Notes: generated by a model from the letters alone, not told the origin. DNA of 64,000 bases from Neoarius graeffei (GCF_027579695.1 NC_083587.1:50681021-50745020), one strand, 5' to 3'; shown: positions 10,745 to 22,675, counted from the stretch's first letter. A program made the numbers and translations.

Positions 10745-11011
10745 GAGCAGGCGGGAGCGGGACTGAAAATTCTGTCCCGCGCAGACCTCTACAGTATATC
10801 ACCACCAAAATGCCTCGTTTTCATCGATAACCCATCGCAAAGCATCAAGCGCTGTACAGTAGTGTGACCGTAGCTTAATGAGGCGGACGTGACATCGGAT
10901 GCAACCCAGCAATCGTACCCTACGACAAGCTTCAACTTGGAAAAAATTTTACAGCCCACTAGATGGCACTAGTGGGCTGCGGCCCAGTGGTTGAGAAACA
11001 CTGGTCTAGAG

Positions 11012-12204
11012 AACAATGGAAATCAGGATATTTTTACAGTAAATCCTTGTCTCCTTTGCTCTCAGTATATTTTCCACCACATTTTACAAATACCCAGAAT
11101 TCATTCGATCAAGCAGTGCTTTACAGATGGTATAAAACAAGCCATGCTTAAAACCGGACCGTAATCATGTATCAGCGAAAACTGCGACCGCCGCACACAC
11201 ACTGTGATGTTACTAATCAGGGATTTAGGCTTAAATACATTAATTCAATAGATGAATATCATATGAATGATCACATAAGCTTCCTGACTTCCAGCATGAA
11301 CACGAGAAAAGCACCAGGTCTCGCAGCAACACTACTTGTTAATTAGCACATCGTATCTTTCTGCTTTTGTTTGCTTTGGCGTTCTGTGTTTGACATCATT
11401 CGTGCATGTACAGTACGTATCTGTGAGAGCTTGTCCACTCTTTAGGGCTCAAGTTGATTGAAACCCGGTTGAGAAGACAAAAAAATAGATGTCGACAAAT
11501 CAAAGCACGGCAAGGCACTCTCAAGGTTTCAGCTAAAACCTATTCAGCGGCGAGAGAGAAAGAAAGAGAGAGAGAGGGAGCAGTGAAAAATATATATACA
11601 CTCTATCCTGTCAGAGGGCTTTTGGCTTATCTTGAGTGACTGTCAGGGCTGGAAATATCAGGGAACAGACAGAAATATATAAAATTAATAAGCTGCTGGG
11701 TGTTGTCGGGAGTTATGATGCTTCCATAAATCCTGGTTTGATCAGAGCGGACAAGGCTTAAATCCGGCGCTCCCGAACGCGCAACAGCAAGTGTTTTTGG
11801 CCCTGGATTTTTCTTCACCCAGCGAGATAGAAGCCCTTAGCTGGCAAAATAAGATTTATCATCCGGCCGCTTTCCTTTCATGACTGACAAATCGGAGAAA
11901 GCTGGAGCGAGTTGGCAGCCATTGCTACCTTTAATGGAAGGGCAACGGCTCAACAAGGTGAAACCAGGGCCAAACCGAGAGGGAGAAAAGATATGTGGGG
12001 GGAAAAAAAGAAGAAAAGAAAAGAAATTGTTCGTGAATTATCAGTTCTTTCTGTCTGCATAAAGGTCATGCTTTTTTTTTGTTTGTTTCTTTGTTTTGTT
12101 TTGTTCAAGTAATATTTCTTGTCATGTATTCGGTAGTAAGTAAGCACACGAAACATTTATCATCTCCTCTATGACCAAGCTTGTGTACCATGTGCATGGT
12201 GGGT

Positions 12205-12242
<38 letters not shown>

Positions 12243-13395
12243 TGACTCTTCATACAGTAGATGCACTTCTGCCAGCAAGCCAAACTCATAAACGAAGGTG
12301 CAGCTATCAGCAGAAAGAAAGAGAAATGACAACATTGTCACAATCGTATTGTTCGCCGGACCACATCAAGGCGACGTAATTCCAATTTCAGAGTCGCATT
12401 GAGAAAGGGCCGTGCTAGCACAAATAGTCTCGGTAAAAAATAGCACATGGCAACCCATTCACATTCGCAGCAGAGTGAAAAATAATAATCCAAAACATTT
12501 ATTTCATTGACGCGCTCCATAATGCACCGCAGTGGCCCTCTGATGAAAGTGAATAGCAGATCAGGAATTAAAACTAGGGAAAAAATGGAGAGATGGCGGG
12601 CTTTAATTACATGAAGTACATGAAGGTGGTTGTAGAAGGCTGGCTGAACACTTCTCGTGAAACGCCTTCGCTTTTTACGATGTAATTGAATTAGAGGCTT
12701 GACGCCTGAAACGCTGGTTTCGATGGTAAGCTGAAGTTAGGCCTGCTACGTGTTATATTCACTGATGGATTTCTCATAGCTGAGCTATTTCAGCACCTCA
12801 GAAGGCCCGGGTGTATGTTCGCCTGTGGCTTTTCCGCCATGAATTATTCAAAGAGGGACCAGCTTCACAAAGTGGTCATGAAGGAGGCCAATTCTGCTCT
12901 CTGGGAAACAGATTAACGGCAATTTTCTGCCAAGAGAGGCTGCGAAGTTGAAGGGGCCTCGACATCCGAAGAGCTTTAATGTACTACTAGATTTTTTTTT
13001 TTCTAACACCACGTTGTTGGTTTTTTATAGCCATATGTCCTGCAAACATCCTGCCTACCACAAACTTATAGACCTCAGTGAGTTTAAAGTCAGTGAAAGT
13101 CCTGAACGTCTATTGGCTTTTAATCAAGAGGTTGTAAGTGCTTAATTAATACTATCTCTCTTTTTTGCTGACCGTTGTCTTTATATAAAAGTTTATTTTG
13201 CATCTGGTTCTTTCAGCTGCCAGTTCTGCTTTCATAAAGAGACTTGGCTCTTAAAGGCAGGGACACCTTTAAACAATTATTTTAAAAAATGCTTAATAAT
13301 CATAAAAGTCAGGGATTACAGGAATGACTCAGTAAGATGAGAGTCAATATTGTGAAGCTAGTATAAGCTTTAAAGAGGGTTAGGTACAGAGAATG
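11012..13395. other. Long unique block; candidate regulatory or conserved non-coding DNA
   Basis: No transposon ends, long ORFs or repeats were found apart from a (GT)n tract at 12207-12241. Sequence such as 11640-11960 and 12590-12960 has balanced composition and TAAT-rich stretches typical of non-coding DNA near developmental genes. That reading is an impression only. Confidence 0.35.
12207..12241. repeat. (GT)n microsatellite
   Basis: About 17 perfect GT units. Confidence 0.95.
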
Positions 13396-14094
13396 TGGAA
13401 CATAAGCCACACCTCCTTCATTAGAATGTGGCATAGAGACCACTCCTCCTTCTTTACAATCTGGCACAGAGACCATACCTCCTTCATTAGAATGTGGCAT
13501 AGAGGCTATGCCTCCTTCATTAGAACATGGCGCAAAGGCCACGCCTCCTTCATTAGAATGTAGCACAGAGACCACGCCTCCTTCATTAGAATGTGGCACA
13601 TAGGCCACGCCTCCTTCATTAGAATGCGGCACATAGGCCACGCCTCCTTAATTAGAATGCGGCACAGAGGCCGCACATTCTTCATTAGAATGGTGCATAG
13701 AGACCATGCCTCCTTCATTAGAATACGGCACAGAGGCCATGCCTCCTTCATTAGAATGTGGCGCAGAGGCCACGCCTCCTTCATTAGAGCGTAGCATAGA
13801 GGCTATGTCTCCTTGATTAGAGCATGGTGCAGAGACCACATCTTCATTAGAATGTGGCACAGAGACCACACCTCCTTCATTAGAATGTGGCACAGAGGCC
13901 ACACCTCCTTCATTAGAATGTGGCACAGAGACCACACCTCCTTCATTAGAATGTGGCACAAATGCTACACCTTCAGTAGAATGTTGTACAAATGCCACAC
14001 CTCCTTTATAAGAATGTGGCACAAATGCCACACCTTCATTAGAATGTCACACAGAAACCACACCTCCTTCACTTGAATGTGACATAGAGACAAC
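13396..14094. repeat. 33-bp minisatellite, about 21 units
   Basis: The consensus is cctccttcattagaatgtgg followed by cacagagaccacg (33 bp). Because 33 is a multiple of three, long repetitive frames appear on both strands. They encode only degenerate repeats and are not genes. The array is cut at 14095 by a MITE and resumes at 15050. Confidence 0.92.
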
Positions 14095-15049
14095 CCCTGT
14101 GTCCGAAACCACTCCCTCATTCACTACTCCATACTCACTATATAGGGAATTACTATATAGAGGACTATATAGTCAGCTCATTGGTAAAATGAAAAAACGC
14201 TTTCGGACACTACTCTGCCTCGCCATTATTTATGTCATTACTGTCACACAATTAAAATGTACCAGATCAGTCGGCTGGTGGGTTTTCAAAATAATAAATA
14301 CACGCATGTATTTTTGTGATAAATCCATATTATACTGAGCGCATTTCCCACATTAATAAATACAAAGTACCTGCATCTTCCAGTTCTTTTAAATCAAGGC
14401 TGAATACTTTCTTCTTTGCCGCTGCCTTTTATTAAATCACATTTGAGGCTTTTGATTTGATTTCTTTCAGCGTGACCGCAACGCATGATGCTTGATTAGT
14501 GACCATCGGTTGTACACTACTTTTCATGATGCATTGTGGGATACTTTGAGTGCACTATATATGCTGTAAATAAGCCTCACTATACATTCGGACAGCACTA
14601 CAAAACGGCGAACTCACTCATCTCATTATCTCTAGCCGCTTTATCCTGTTCTACAGGGTCGCGGGCAAGCTGGAGCCTATCCCAGCTGACTACGGGCGAA
14701 AGACGGGGTACACCCTGGACAAGTCGCCAGGTCATCACAGGGCTGACACATAGACACAGACAACCATTCACACTCACATTCACACCTACGCTCAATTTAG
14801 AGTCACCAGTTAACCTAACCTGCATGTCTTTGGACTGTGGGGGAAACCGGAGCACCCGGAGGAAACCAGCGCGGACACGGGGAGAACATGCAAACTCCGC
14901 ACAGAAAGGCCCTCGCCAGCCACAGGGCTCGAACCCAGGACCTTCTTGCTGTGAGGCGACAGCGCTAACCACTGCACCACCATGCCGCCTCGGCGAACTC
15001 ACTATATAGTCCAATATATAGTGAGTAGGGATTGATTTCGGACACAGGG
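14095..15049. mobile_element. TIR MITE splitting the minisatellite, itself split by a SINE
   Basis: The ends ccctgtgtccgaaa and tttcggacacaggg are exact inverted repeats, with a second inverted motif (cactatatag) inside each end. Minisatellite sequence flanks both sides, proving insertion into the array. The TSD is short (about 3 bp) and not certain. No transposase is present. Confidence 0.8.
14619..14990 (-). mobile_element. tRNA-derived SINE, copy 2
   Basis: A full-length minus-strand copy with the (ctcat)n tail at the left and the tRNA-like head at the right. A perfect 13-bp TSD, cggcgaactcact, lies at 14606-14618 and 14991-15003. Confidence 0.95.
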
Positions 15050-15127
15050 CACATCTCCTTTACTACAATGTGGCCCATAGGACACGCCTCCTTAGCTTGG
15101 GCTGACAAGCACATAAGCCACGCCCCT
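15050..15127. repeat. Displaced remainder of the 33-bp minisatellite
   Basis: Two to three diverged units (atgtggcccataggacacgc, cctccttagc) continue the array beyond the inserted MITE. Confidence 0.75.
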
Positions 15128-17173
15128 TCCACAAAACTACATATGTAAACTGTTTATTATGTAAACACTGGTGCAGCGTGGTTAAGTAACATGGAGCTGT
15201 GGAACATTCTGGAGCTGCACACGAAGCTTTCAGACCAATAAGCCATTAGCTTTCTATTTAAAGGATGTATTACACAACTACAGTGAAGTTAGCAGTGATG
15301 GCAAAACAGCCGTGTGTGTGTGTGTGTGTGTGTACAACCTAACCTTCACCCGGCCGGTATCAGTGTGGGTAGATCTGAGCTTGCTGACCCATCCCAGGCC
15401 GTACAGGAGAGGAAACTCTCTAGACATGAAGGAGTGTTGGGTCTTTGCCCAGCTTGGGAGTACACAACCGTGTGTGTGTGTGTGTGTGTGTGTTTTATAC
15501 TATCACAGAGTGTGTCATGGAACGCCTACTGGTTATGCAGAGAAGTTTCAAAGCTACATTCCAGGAAAGGAAGAACAACCACACACACACACACTCTCTC
15601 TCTTGCTCTCTCTCGATAAGAATGACAAGCTGAAGTGGGGAGCCTGATGCCGAGTTCGGCGAGATCAGCTCCTTCTTTCGATCCAAAAATAACAGGCCTG
15701 ACTTCATTTTAAAGATTAACAGTGTGTTTAAATGCACTTATCTTTCTGGGTTGGAAAGGCAATTCGACTTCAATTAGATATAACACATTATACATTATAA
15801 TAATACTATTAATTGTGCTATTTCTCAGTGTCATCAGTTTGGCCTCATTTTTTCATCTTATCTCCATTTTCGGCTGCGTCAGCACCAACGGGGGAGATGC
15901 TTTAAGTGGATTTTATCCATTAAATCAGGATAAATGAATAAGAAATGGTTATGGTTGTAAATGTGGTAGAACATTAGCTGGGAAAAGCTCTGCTTCAGTG
16001 TCTGGAGACGGCATGCATGCGAGTTATGTCCTGAAAGAGTTTACAGCTTATAGGATCGTGTTTGATTTTAAAGAGCAAAGGTATATTTGTGATCACTCCC
16101 ATAAGACGGATATTAGTATTGTCCTGTTTCCTGTGATTAAGGCTTAAGCCCACATTCCCCACACGGGAGACCATTTGATTATATTTACCTTTAATTGCCA
16201 AAGGGGCCGCTCTTCACCAATTAGCCAGCATGAGCCATTAAGTCCAGGCAGGCCGCTTGTGTTTACACACAGCAATCAAGGGGCCTCGCGGATTCTCTCG
16301 CAAGTTTTGTTTTGTCCAAAAGGTGTCACTCAGTCACTTAGAACCATCCAAAGAATACGAGTCGTCTCTGCGACGTGCCGTCATCATGCTTGAAGAATTT
16401 CCGTTTAACGTACTGTAATGTGCAATTCAGCGGGGACGCGTTTAATTGAGTTTTACACGAACCAGTTGGGAGTAGCGCTGGAAGCTAGGTGATGTCGAGG
16501 ATTTTAATCTCTCCTGCGCCACGGAGAGGCTTGTTGACGGAGTGATTCTTTCTCTTTTGTACGGGGAGGGGGAGAGGGTAAGAAAGAGAGAGAGAGAAGA
16601 GAGGGAGAGAGATGAAGAAGAAGCGATACACGCGTGGATAAAACCAATTGGCAACCCTCAAAGGGAGTGGGGTTGATAAGGCAAATCCTGCACTTGTAGG
16701 GAAATAAAAGACTCCAACTGTTCATTAAAGGGAGAAACAAAACAGGTGATTGAGAAGGCAAGCAGGCCGCCTGGTGGACGACAGAGAGCGAGGGAGAGAG
16801 AGAGAGCGAGAGAGAGAGAGAGAAGTATCCTGTCTGAGCAAAAGACTGCAAAATAATCAAGAGAATTAATAAGATACCGTCAAATAGGAATTTTTTTACA
16901 TGTTCTTAACAAAATTAGGAACGGTGGACCACAATTATCTTACAGAAGGGAATGGCGTTGGCGTACACACACTTCTAATTATGAGAGATAACCTCGATTT
17001 GGAGCTCCCTTTCATCTCCACACTCCTTCCTCCACACTTATTGAGCAGAGCTGGCACTGAGGTTGAACTCGAAACCTTTTTTCTACACACTGAATATGCT
17101 ATTTGGTTATTTGGTTTCGTCTTACACGGATTGTGTAGTATTTATAGTCCCAGTCTGAGGTGCTCTACTGATG
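15128..17173. other. Unique sequence, no gene seen
   Basis: Short (GT)n tracts occur near 15311-15332 and 15471-15492, and GA-rich tracts near 16575-16620 and 16787-16823. The block 15720-16400 is complex, repeat-free sequence. No exon could be supported. Confidence 0.45.
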
Positions 17174-17240
17174 ATTAGATTAGATTAGATTAGATTAGAT
17201 TAGATTAGACACTTTATTAATCCCAGAGGGAAATTCAAGC
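17174..17240 (-). repeat. (TTAGA)n tract joined to a retroelement-like 3' end
   Basis: Seven units of attag run directly into acactttattaatcccagag, a junction typical of the 3' ends of fish non-LTR retroposons read on the minus strand. No TSD was established. Confidence 0.45.
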
Positions 17241-17593
17241 AGATGAAGTGTTTCAGAATGACAGTATACCGTACATCCCTTCTTATCCTGAACAAGAAGA
17301 CCGAGTCCTCTATATCCCCCGCCCTGTATACCAACTATATACCAAGTTTCAAGATATTATTTGTCACAATTTTCAAGTTCTGCTGCAGGAAACCGACCCT
17401 ACCTCTTTACACCGACCTCAGCAGCCCATGGCATAAACCCACCAGACCTTTGGTCCACATGAGCTAAAAATTTAAATTTCTCACATTTCTTAGTATCAAA
17501 AGGCACATATACACTGTGTTGCCAAAAGTATTTGCTCACCTGCCTTGCCTCACATATGAGCTTAAGTTACATCCCATTCCTAATCCATAGGGT

Positions 17594-17907
17594 TCAATAT
17601 GACGTCGGTCCACCCTTTGCAGCTAGAACAGCTTCAACCCTTCTGGGAAGGCTGTCCACAAGGTTTAGGAGTGTGTTTATGGGAATTTTTGACCATTCTT
17701 CCAGAAGCGCATTTGTGAGGTCACGCACTGATGTTGGACGAGAAGGCCTGGCTCTCAGTCTCCGCTCTAATTCATCCCAAAGGTGTTCTATCAGGTTGAG
17801 GTCAGGACTCTGTGCAGGCCAGTCAAGTTCATCCACACCAGACTCTGTCATCCATGTCTTTATGGACCTTGCTTTGTGCACTGGTGCACAGTCATGTTGG
17901 AAGAGGA
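17594..17907 (-). pseudogene. Tc1-like transposase C-terminal fragment
   Basis: The minus-strand frame contains LFQHDCAPVHKA with the second catalytic Asp, then DWPAQSPDLNLIEHLWDELE with the catalytic Glu, 34 residues apart. It ends in AKGGPTSY and a stop at 17594. The N-terminal DNA-binding region and the first Asp are gone. Upstream in the same frame the reading continues into the inserted LINE fragment, which is chance. It belongs to a different Tc1 lineage from the intact transposase at 5033-6106. Confidence 0.88.
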
Positions 17908-17920
17908 AGGGGCCAGCTCC

Positions 17921-18320
17921 TTGTCTTGTCTCGTCTTCTTCCGCTTTATCCGGGGCCGGGTCATGGAGGCAGCAGTCTAAGCATAGAAGCCCAAACTTCC
18001 CTTTCCCCAGACACCTCGGCCAGCTCCTCGGGAAGAACACCGAGGCATTCCCAGGCCAGCCGAGAGACATAGTCCCTCCAGCATGTCCTGGGTCTTCCCC
18101 GGGGCCTCCTCCCGGGGGGACATGCCTGGAACACCTCCCCAGGGAGTGCTTGGTGGCCGGGCCTTTGCCCATGGGGCCCGACCGGGCTCAGCCCGAAGAG
18201 GTGACGTGGGCCCGACCTCCTGTGGGTTCACCACCCACAGAGGTAGTAGTAGGGGACTGGTGCAGTGTGGATTGGGTGGCAGTCGAAGGCAGGGGCCTCG
18301 ACGACCTGATCCCCGGACAC
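17921..18320 (-). mobile_element. 5'-truncated non-LTR retrotransposon fragment
   Basis: Inserted in the Tc1 relic with a perfect 13-bp TSD, aggggccagctcc, at 17908-17920 and 18321-18333. Read on the minus strand, it ends cccggataaagcggaagaag followed by a short (acaag)-type tail, as expected for target-primed reverse transcription. The GC-rich body resembles the 3' part of an abundant teleost LINE. The exact clade is not assigned. Confidence 0.7.
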
Positions 18321-19135
18321 AGGGGCCAGCTCCAAACTGTAAAAACAGTCTGCATGCCTAGGTGCTTGATTTTATACACCTGTGGCCATGAAAGTGATTG
18401 GAACACCTGATCCCGATAATTTGGATGGGTGAGCAAATACTTTTGGCAATATAGTGTACATTACTTAATCAACACATATACCAACTTTCAAGACCATACC
18501 ACTCATAGTTTTCAAGTTCTGCTCCTGAAACAAAACCTACCCCTAAGACTAACCTGAAAGACTAAGTCTGAAATTGTTTCCATGGAAACATGAAAAATTA
18601 ACGTTTCTCAAATTTCTTAGTATGAAAAGGCACATCTACATCACCTTGTTAACATGTATACCAAGTTTCAAATCCGTATCATGAATAGTTTTGGATATAC
18701 GCTCCAGAAACGAGCATTGCTCTTAGAAACTAAGTCAAAATCTATTTTTATGTAAAAAAAATTTGAAAAATACTTTTTTTTTTCAAAAATCCAAAATAAC
18801 AAAAGGCGCCAGTTCACATGTTGCTTGATATGTACTGTATGTACAAAGTTTCATGAAGATATCTTCAGTAGTTTTAAAGATATGGCCCGGAAACAAAAAC
18901 ATGACCGGACAGCCGGAACCCGCTTCTGTATCCCCCACCAAACTCCATTTGGGCAGGAGATAAAAAGTATAGTCACTGGATTGAAGAAGTATATAGAATT
19001 AAGAGTTCTGTATGATGCTGCTGGTTGGTCTTTTGCCTTGTCAGTCAAATGTCTGTATTTTGGTGCTATCTGACAAAAAGTTTGAGATCATCTACGGTAG
19101 CTGGAAGGTCAACTTGTGAGTCTACAGTATTACAT

Positions 19136-19347
19136 CGCTGTCAGGTCAAAACCTGCTATGTGACATTTTTCCTTTTTTACAGGAGACGCAAAAAACTGAA
19201 TAAAACTCTGAAATAACAAGCTGAGAAGCCAGTAAAAGTTTACTTGTTCTATTATTAGCTTTTCTAATTAACATAAATTGACCAATCAGCATAGAGAACC
19301 TAATTTGACCTAAATTGTCACATAGCAGGTTTTGAACTGACAGCGAC
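19136..19347. repeat. Inverted repeat of about 35-bp arms
   Basis: The left arm gctgtcaggtcaaaacctgc continues tatgtgacat. The right arm tgtcacatagcaggttttga continues actgacagc. It may be a small MITE. No TSD was established. Confidence 0.5.
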
Positions 19348-19565
19348 GATTAGCACCTTTTACCTTTGGTCTATGTTATACATTTATACCACAATGCTGT
19401 TGAATTCCTGAATCTGGTTGGTCATAAGATGTTGAGTCATTTCCTATAACAGAAGCTCTAGCAGCTCTAATACAGTACGTAATTGTTTCTATTAAGCATG
19501 TAATGATATATCAAGTGACGATAAATTGCGATATAACCTTTTGATGATTCAAATCAGTGAAATAT

Positions 19566-19632
19566 TACCTTACATTACATTACATTACATTACATTGCAT
19601 GGCATTTAGCAGACCCTCTTATCCGGAGCAAC
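19566..19632. repeat. (TTACA)n plus short retroposon-like end
   Basis: Units of attac precede ggcatttagcagaccctctt and atccggagc, a motif recurring at about 56530-56580 (atttggaagacgctcttatc). It is likely the 3' end of a dispersed retroposon. Confidence 0.4.
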
Positions 19633-19689
19633 ATACTAAAAAATGAATGCCGATTATCATTCGGCTGTGTAATTTCTTAGTTTTTCGTA

Positions 19690-20341
19690 GCTGTAATTCA
19701 AGTCAAGTTTATTTGGATTGCGCATTTAACAGTCATTGTCGCAAAGCAACTTTACAGAAAATTAAAGACTTTAAATATGAGATAATTTTATCCCTAATCT
19801 ATCTCCAACGAGCACGTCTGTGCCGGCGGTGGCAAGGAAAAACTCCCGCAGACGACATGAGGAAGAAACCTCGAGAGGAACCAGACTCAAAAAGGAACCC
19901 ATCCTCATTTGGGTGATAACAGACAATGTGATTATAAATAACTCGCTTCTATAACTGTGTTCTATATAGTCACAAAGTCTAACTGTGAAACCAGGAAATT
20001 CATTATAGTTTTAACATGAAGTCTGTTTTGTTGAAGTTATAAACTCTTCATTGATGGAAACTTGAGTGCAAAACTGTTCATGACAACTGCAGTCCTGAAG
20101 TTAGCAAATCAACTGTAGTCCTCAGCTGTAAATGAATGACTTAAGTGTTCAGAACCATCTTCCAAGTGCGACTTTCGACTGTCCATATGGGGCCGTCCTC
20201 GACAGGAGCGATGTGATGAGACTCCAGCCAGAAGTAGGGCATCAGGATGGATCAGGCAGGTCTGAGGAGCAGAAGAGGTCAGGATCTCGGTCTCCGGAGA
20301 GACGTGTAACTCAGAGGGACAGATGGAGTGAAGGGAGAGGG

Positions 20342-20381
<40 letters not shown>

Positions 20382-20596
20382 AAACACAGGTTGTTGGGTA
20401 TGCCCAATGTCATCTAATGAGTAAGAACAGTATACGTTTTGTGCTGAGTACAAGCAGGGACTCCGGCAAAACTAACTACGACAGCGTAACTAAAAGGGGA
20501 GAGCCAGAAGGTAACACAGGCATGAGGGAGCCCCGGGACATAAAGCAGCAGCCACTACACCGTCAACAAACGCAACAAACTAATTGCATTTTTTAA
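19690..20596. repeat. Dispersed teleost repeat (unclassified)
   Basis: It begins tcaagtcaagtttatttgga, passes through a characteristic block (ggtggcaaggaaaaactccc, gacatgaggaagaaacctcg) and ends after an (AG)n tract at 20347-20379. The block is familiar as an abundant fish repeat. The short ORFs across it are not genes. Confidence 0.5.
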
Positions 20597-20599
20597 GAC

Positions 20600-21108
20600 A
20601 GCAGAGGCAAATAATAACATATAATAGTGGGAATACAAGTGACTTCACCCTAGGTGGAAGTAACACAGCTGTAATGCCATGAAAACACACACAAAAAAAA
20701 TCTAAAATGGGAAAGATATATTGTATGATTGAGTGTGCAAATGTTCGTAAAAGTTTTTTTAAGAAAAGGTCTCCCTGTTATCAACTTTTTTATTTGTAAT
20801 AAAAGTAATATTTTAGTTAATAGGCTATTATATTGTACTCCAACCTTTACAAATGTGGATAAATAATTACTGTTGGTTATTAAGAAAATTAAACAAAAGT
20901 TAGTTAGTTTTGTTGTTGTTGTTGTTTTTTAAACAAAATTAATATTTAACTTGATAAAGAATAGAAAAATAAATGTTGCTTTTTTTTGGTAATAAAATTT
21001 TCATTTAATATTTTTTTTCAAAAATATCGTGGGAAAATCAAATCACGAACCCAATGTCATGAATCAAATCGAATCACAAATTTGGTGAATTATTAATCAT
21101 GAATCATT
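20600..21108. other. AT-rich spacer
   Basis: Nothing recognisable; poly-T and poly-A rich. Confidence 0.4.
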
Positions 21109-22158
21109 ATGGTGGCGTAGTGGTTAGCACGGTCGCCTCACAGCAAGAAGGTTCTGGGTTCGAACCCAGCAGCCGGCGAGGGCCTTTCTGTGTGGAGTTT
21201 GCATGTTCTGCGTGGGTTTCCTCTGGGTGCACCGGTTTTATGGAATCAATTTTGTGCCAAAATGTTCATACAATACTTTTGAAATGTCAAACAAAAACGA
21301 CAAATCAAAATACAAAAAAAGAAAAAAAAGTCAATTTTTTTTAGACTGGCAAACGAATTATTCGTGTAATCGTGCAAAATATCAGTCTATTACTCTTCGG
21401 AAACCTTTTATTTTTGTTCCGCGTCTTTCTCAGTTTTGCTTGACGTAATTTATTTTGGTTGCGATTCCAGCTTTCTCGTTTGCGCTCCCTGACTTTTTGC
21501 TTGCGGTTTTGGCACAAACTTCACGTGTGGGTGGGCTGTCCAGGAATGCATTCCCATTGGCTAACTTGTGTTTGACTGACAGCTACGCTCAGCCATTCCC
21601 CCGGAGGCTGTTGCGGCCATTTCCTACTCGGATTCTGGCGGACTGTTTGACGAGTGACCGATCCATTGACGGTAAACAAGGATCGAGTGGACTTCAGTGG
21701 CGACTATGATATTGAATTTACACTTTGTTGAATTAATTCAATATCATAGTCACCACTGAAGCATACCTGTCAACTTTGAGGTTTGAAAAAAAGGGATATT
21801 TCCCAGATTTTTAACTCAAAATAAGGGAAAATTTCAGAAAGTCATACCCTTCACCAAAAGTGGGTATGTAGTTGAATGGGGGGCAATTTTCTATCTAGTA
21901 TTTGTGATTTCCTGTACTCTGGTGCATGTTGGTGATAGCCAAGACCCAAACTCAATATGCTTATGGTTTATAGAGTGCATTTGTGAATAAGCTATACATT
22001 TATTTTTATTTGCTTTCAGTGGTACCAGTTATTTCCCAAATTAAGGGCTAAAATACGTATCTTATGTTAAAATAAGAAAGGTCATTATATAACCAGTCAA
22101 TAAATTCAATTCCATTGCAATTTATTATGGTTTTACCATAGTCATGGCCTCGGAACAC

Positions 22159-22159
<1 letters not shown>

Positions 22160-22202
<43 letters not shown>

Positions 22203-22218
22203 TAGATAGATAGATAGA
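22160..22218. repeat. (GA)n(GATA)n compound microsatellite
   Basis: About 19 GA units followed by GATA units. Confidence 0.95.
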
Positions 22219-22403
22219 GTAATAAAGAGTAATAAAGAGTAATATAAAATATTAAACCAAGAGTGATTTAAAATGGGTAAGTTTCAGATAGAAAATAAAA
22301 TAGACAATGAGTGGATAAAACAGTTAATACACCAATTAGTTTACACTAGGCTATTTATGAGGTCTTAGCCAGGACATACTTAATGTAAACATGTGTAGCT
22401 TAC

Positions 22404-22545
22404 CTTTGATTATTTGGGAGGCTTTCGTTTTCCCCATGGAAAATTTCTTTGCGATGGAAGAGTCTGGGAACATTCCAGCCACGCACTTGTTGAAATCATC
22501 AAAGAAAGAGGCGCTCATGTTTTTCTTAGCTATTAGCATCGCCAT
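22404..22545 (-). pseudogene. First-exon remnant of a transposon-encoded protein
   Basis: The minus-strand frame starts MAMLIAKKNMSASFFDDFNK and continues through FPDSSIAKKFSMGKTKAS to a consensus splice donor (AAAG then GTAAGC) at about 22398-22404. The FPDS.IAK.FS..KTK pattern resembles a segment known in transposon-derived vertebrate proteins. I infer it is part of the lost gene of the surrounding element. The downstream exons are absent. Confidence 0.5.
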
Positions 22546-22563
22546 CTTCACCTCAGACCTAAT

Positions 22564-22675
22564 CAGTGTTGCCAGATACTGCTGACGTTTTCCAACCCAA
22601 AATATGTTCAAAACCCGCCAAAATGCACTTGAAACCGCCCAACTTGGGTGGGAAACCGCCCAATCTGGCAACACT
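22564..22675. mobile_element. 112-bp hAT MITE
   Basis: Ends cagtgttgccagat and atctggcaacactg are inverted, with a perfect 8-bp TSD gacctaat at 22556-22563 and 22676-22683. It is the innermost of four nested insertions. Confidence 0.92.

Larger units (their letters stand above)
9602..10791. mobile_element. Nested hAT-like element with GC-rich ends
   Basis: The ends tagagccctgc and gcagacctcta are inverted, and the GC-rich subterminal region (cccgcgggagtcccgcggga) recurs as gcgggagcgggactgaaaat near 10160-10210 and 10745-10770. A near-perfect 8-bp TSD, cggtatat/cagtatat, lies at 9594-9601 and 10792-10799. A Met at 9939 opens a short serine-rich frame. The element contains a further insertion at 10233-10744. 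Confidence 0.65.
8626..11003. mobile_element. hAT-type element with perfect 8-bp TSD, carrying nested insertions
   Basis: Ends caggggttctcaacctttt and aaccactgggccgcag-type (reverse complement of ctgcggcccagtggttgaga ... acactg) are inverted. The TSD gtctagag is exact at 8618-8625 and 11004-11011. The 8-bp TSD and CAGNG ends are the hAT hallmark. No hAT transposase frame survives. Much of the interior is later insertions, including 9602-10791. Confidence 0.85.
17510..18458 (-). mobile_element. Deleted Tc1-like element, split by a LINE fragment
   Basis: TA-bounded ends tacactgtgttgccaaaagt and ttttggcaatatagtgta, continuing tatttgctcacc at the left and ggtgagcaaata at the right. Only the C-terminal third of a transposase remains (minus strand). 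A 400-bp retroposon fragment sits inside. Confidence 0.88.
17241..18970. repeat. Older dispersed repeat into which a Tc1 element inserted
   Basis: Phrases such as taccaagtttcaagatatt and ttctgctgcaggaaac before 17509 recur after 18459 (taccaactttcaagaccat, ttctgctcctgaaac). The stretch ends with a tttcatgaagatat ... ggagataaaaa block. It looks like one internally repetitive element interrupted at 17510-18458. The class is unknown. Confidence 0.45.

Noticed and set aside
13309..14076. Long open frames with repeated peptides on both strands
   Set aside because: They are generated by a 33-bp tandem repeat (multiple of three), with no start context, splice evidence or protein likeness.
13396..14094. 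CRISPR-like repetitive array
   Set aside because: Units are contiguous with no variable spacers and the context is vertebrate, so it is a minisatellite.
14536..15014. Frames of 138-157 codons (also at 23850-24251, 31268-31642, 59066-59338, 62818-63165)
   Set aside because: All lie over SINE copies and recur with the same peptides; SINEs are non-coding.
17532..18410. 292-codon plus-strand frame
   Set aside because: It is antisense to the Tc1 transposase relic and reads through the inserted LINE fragment.
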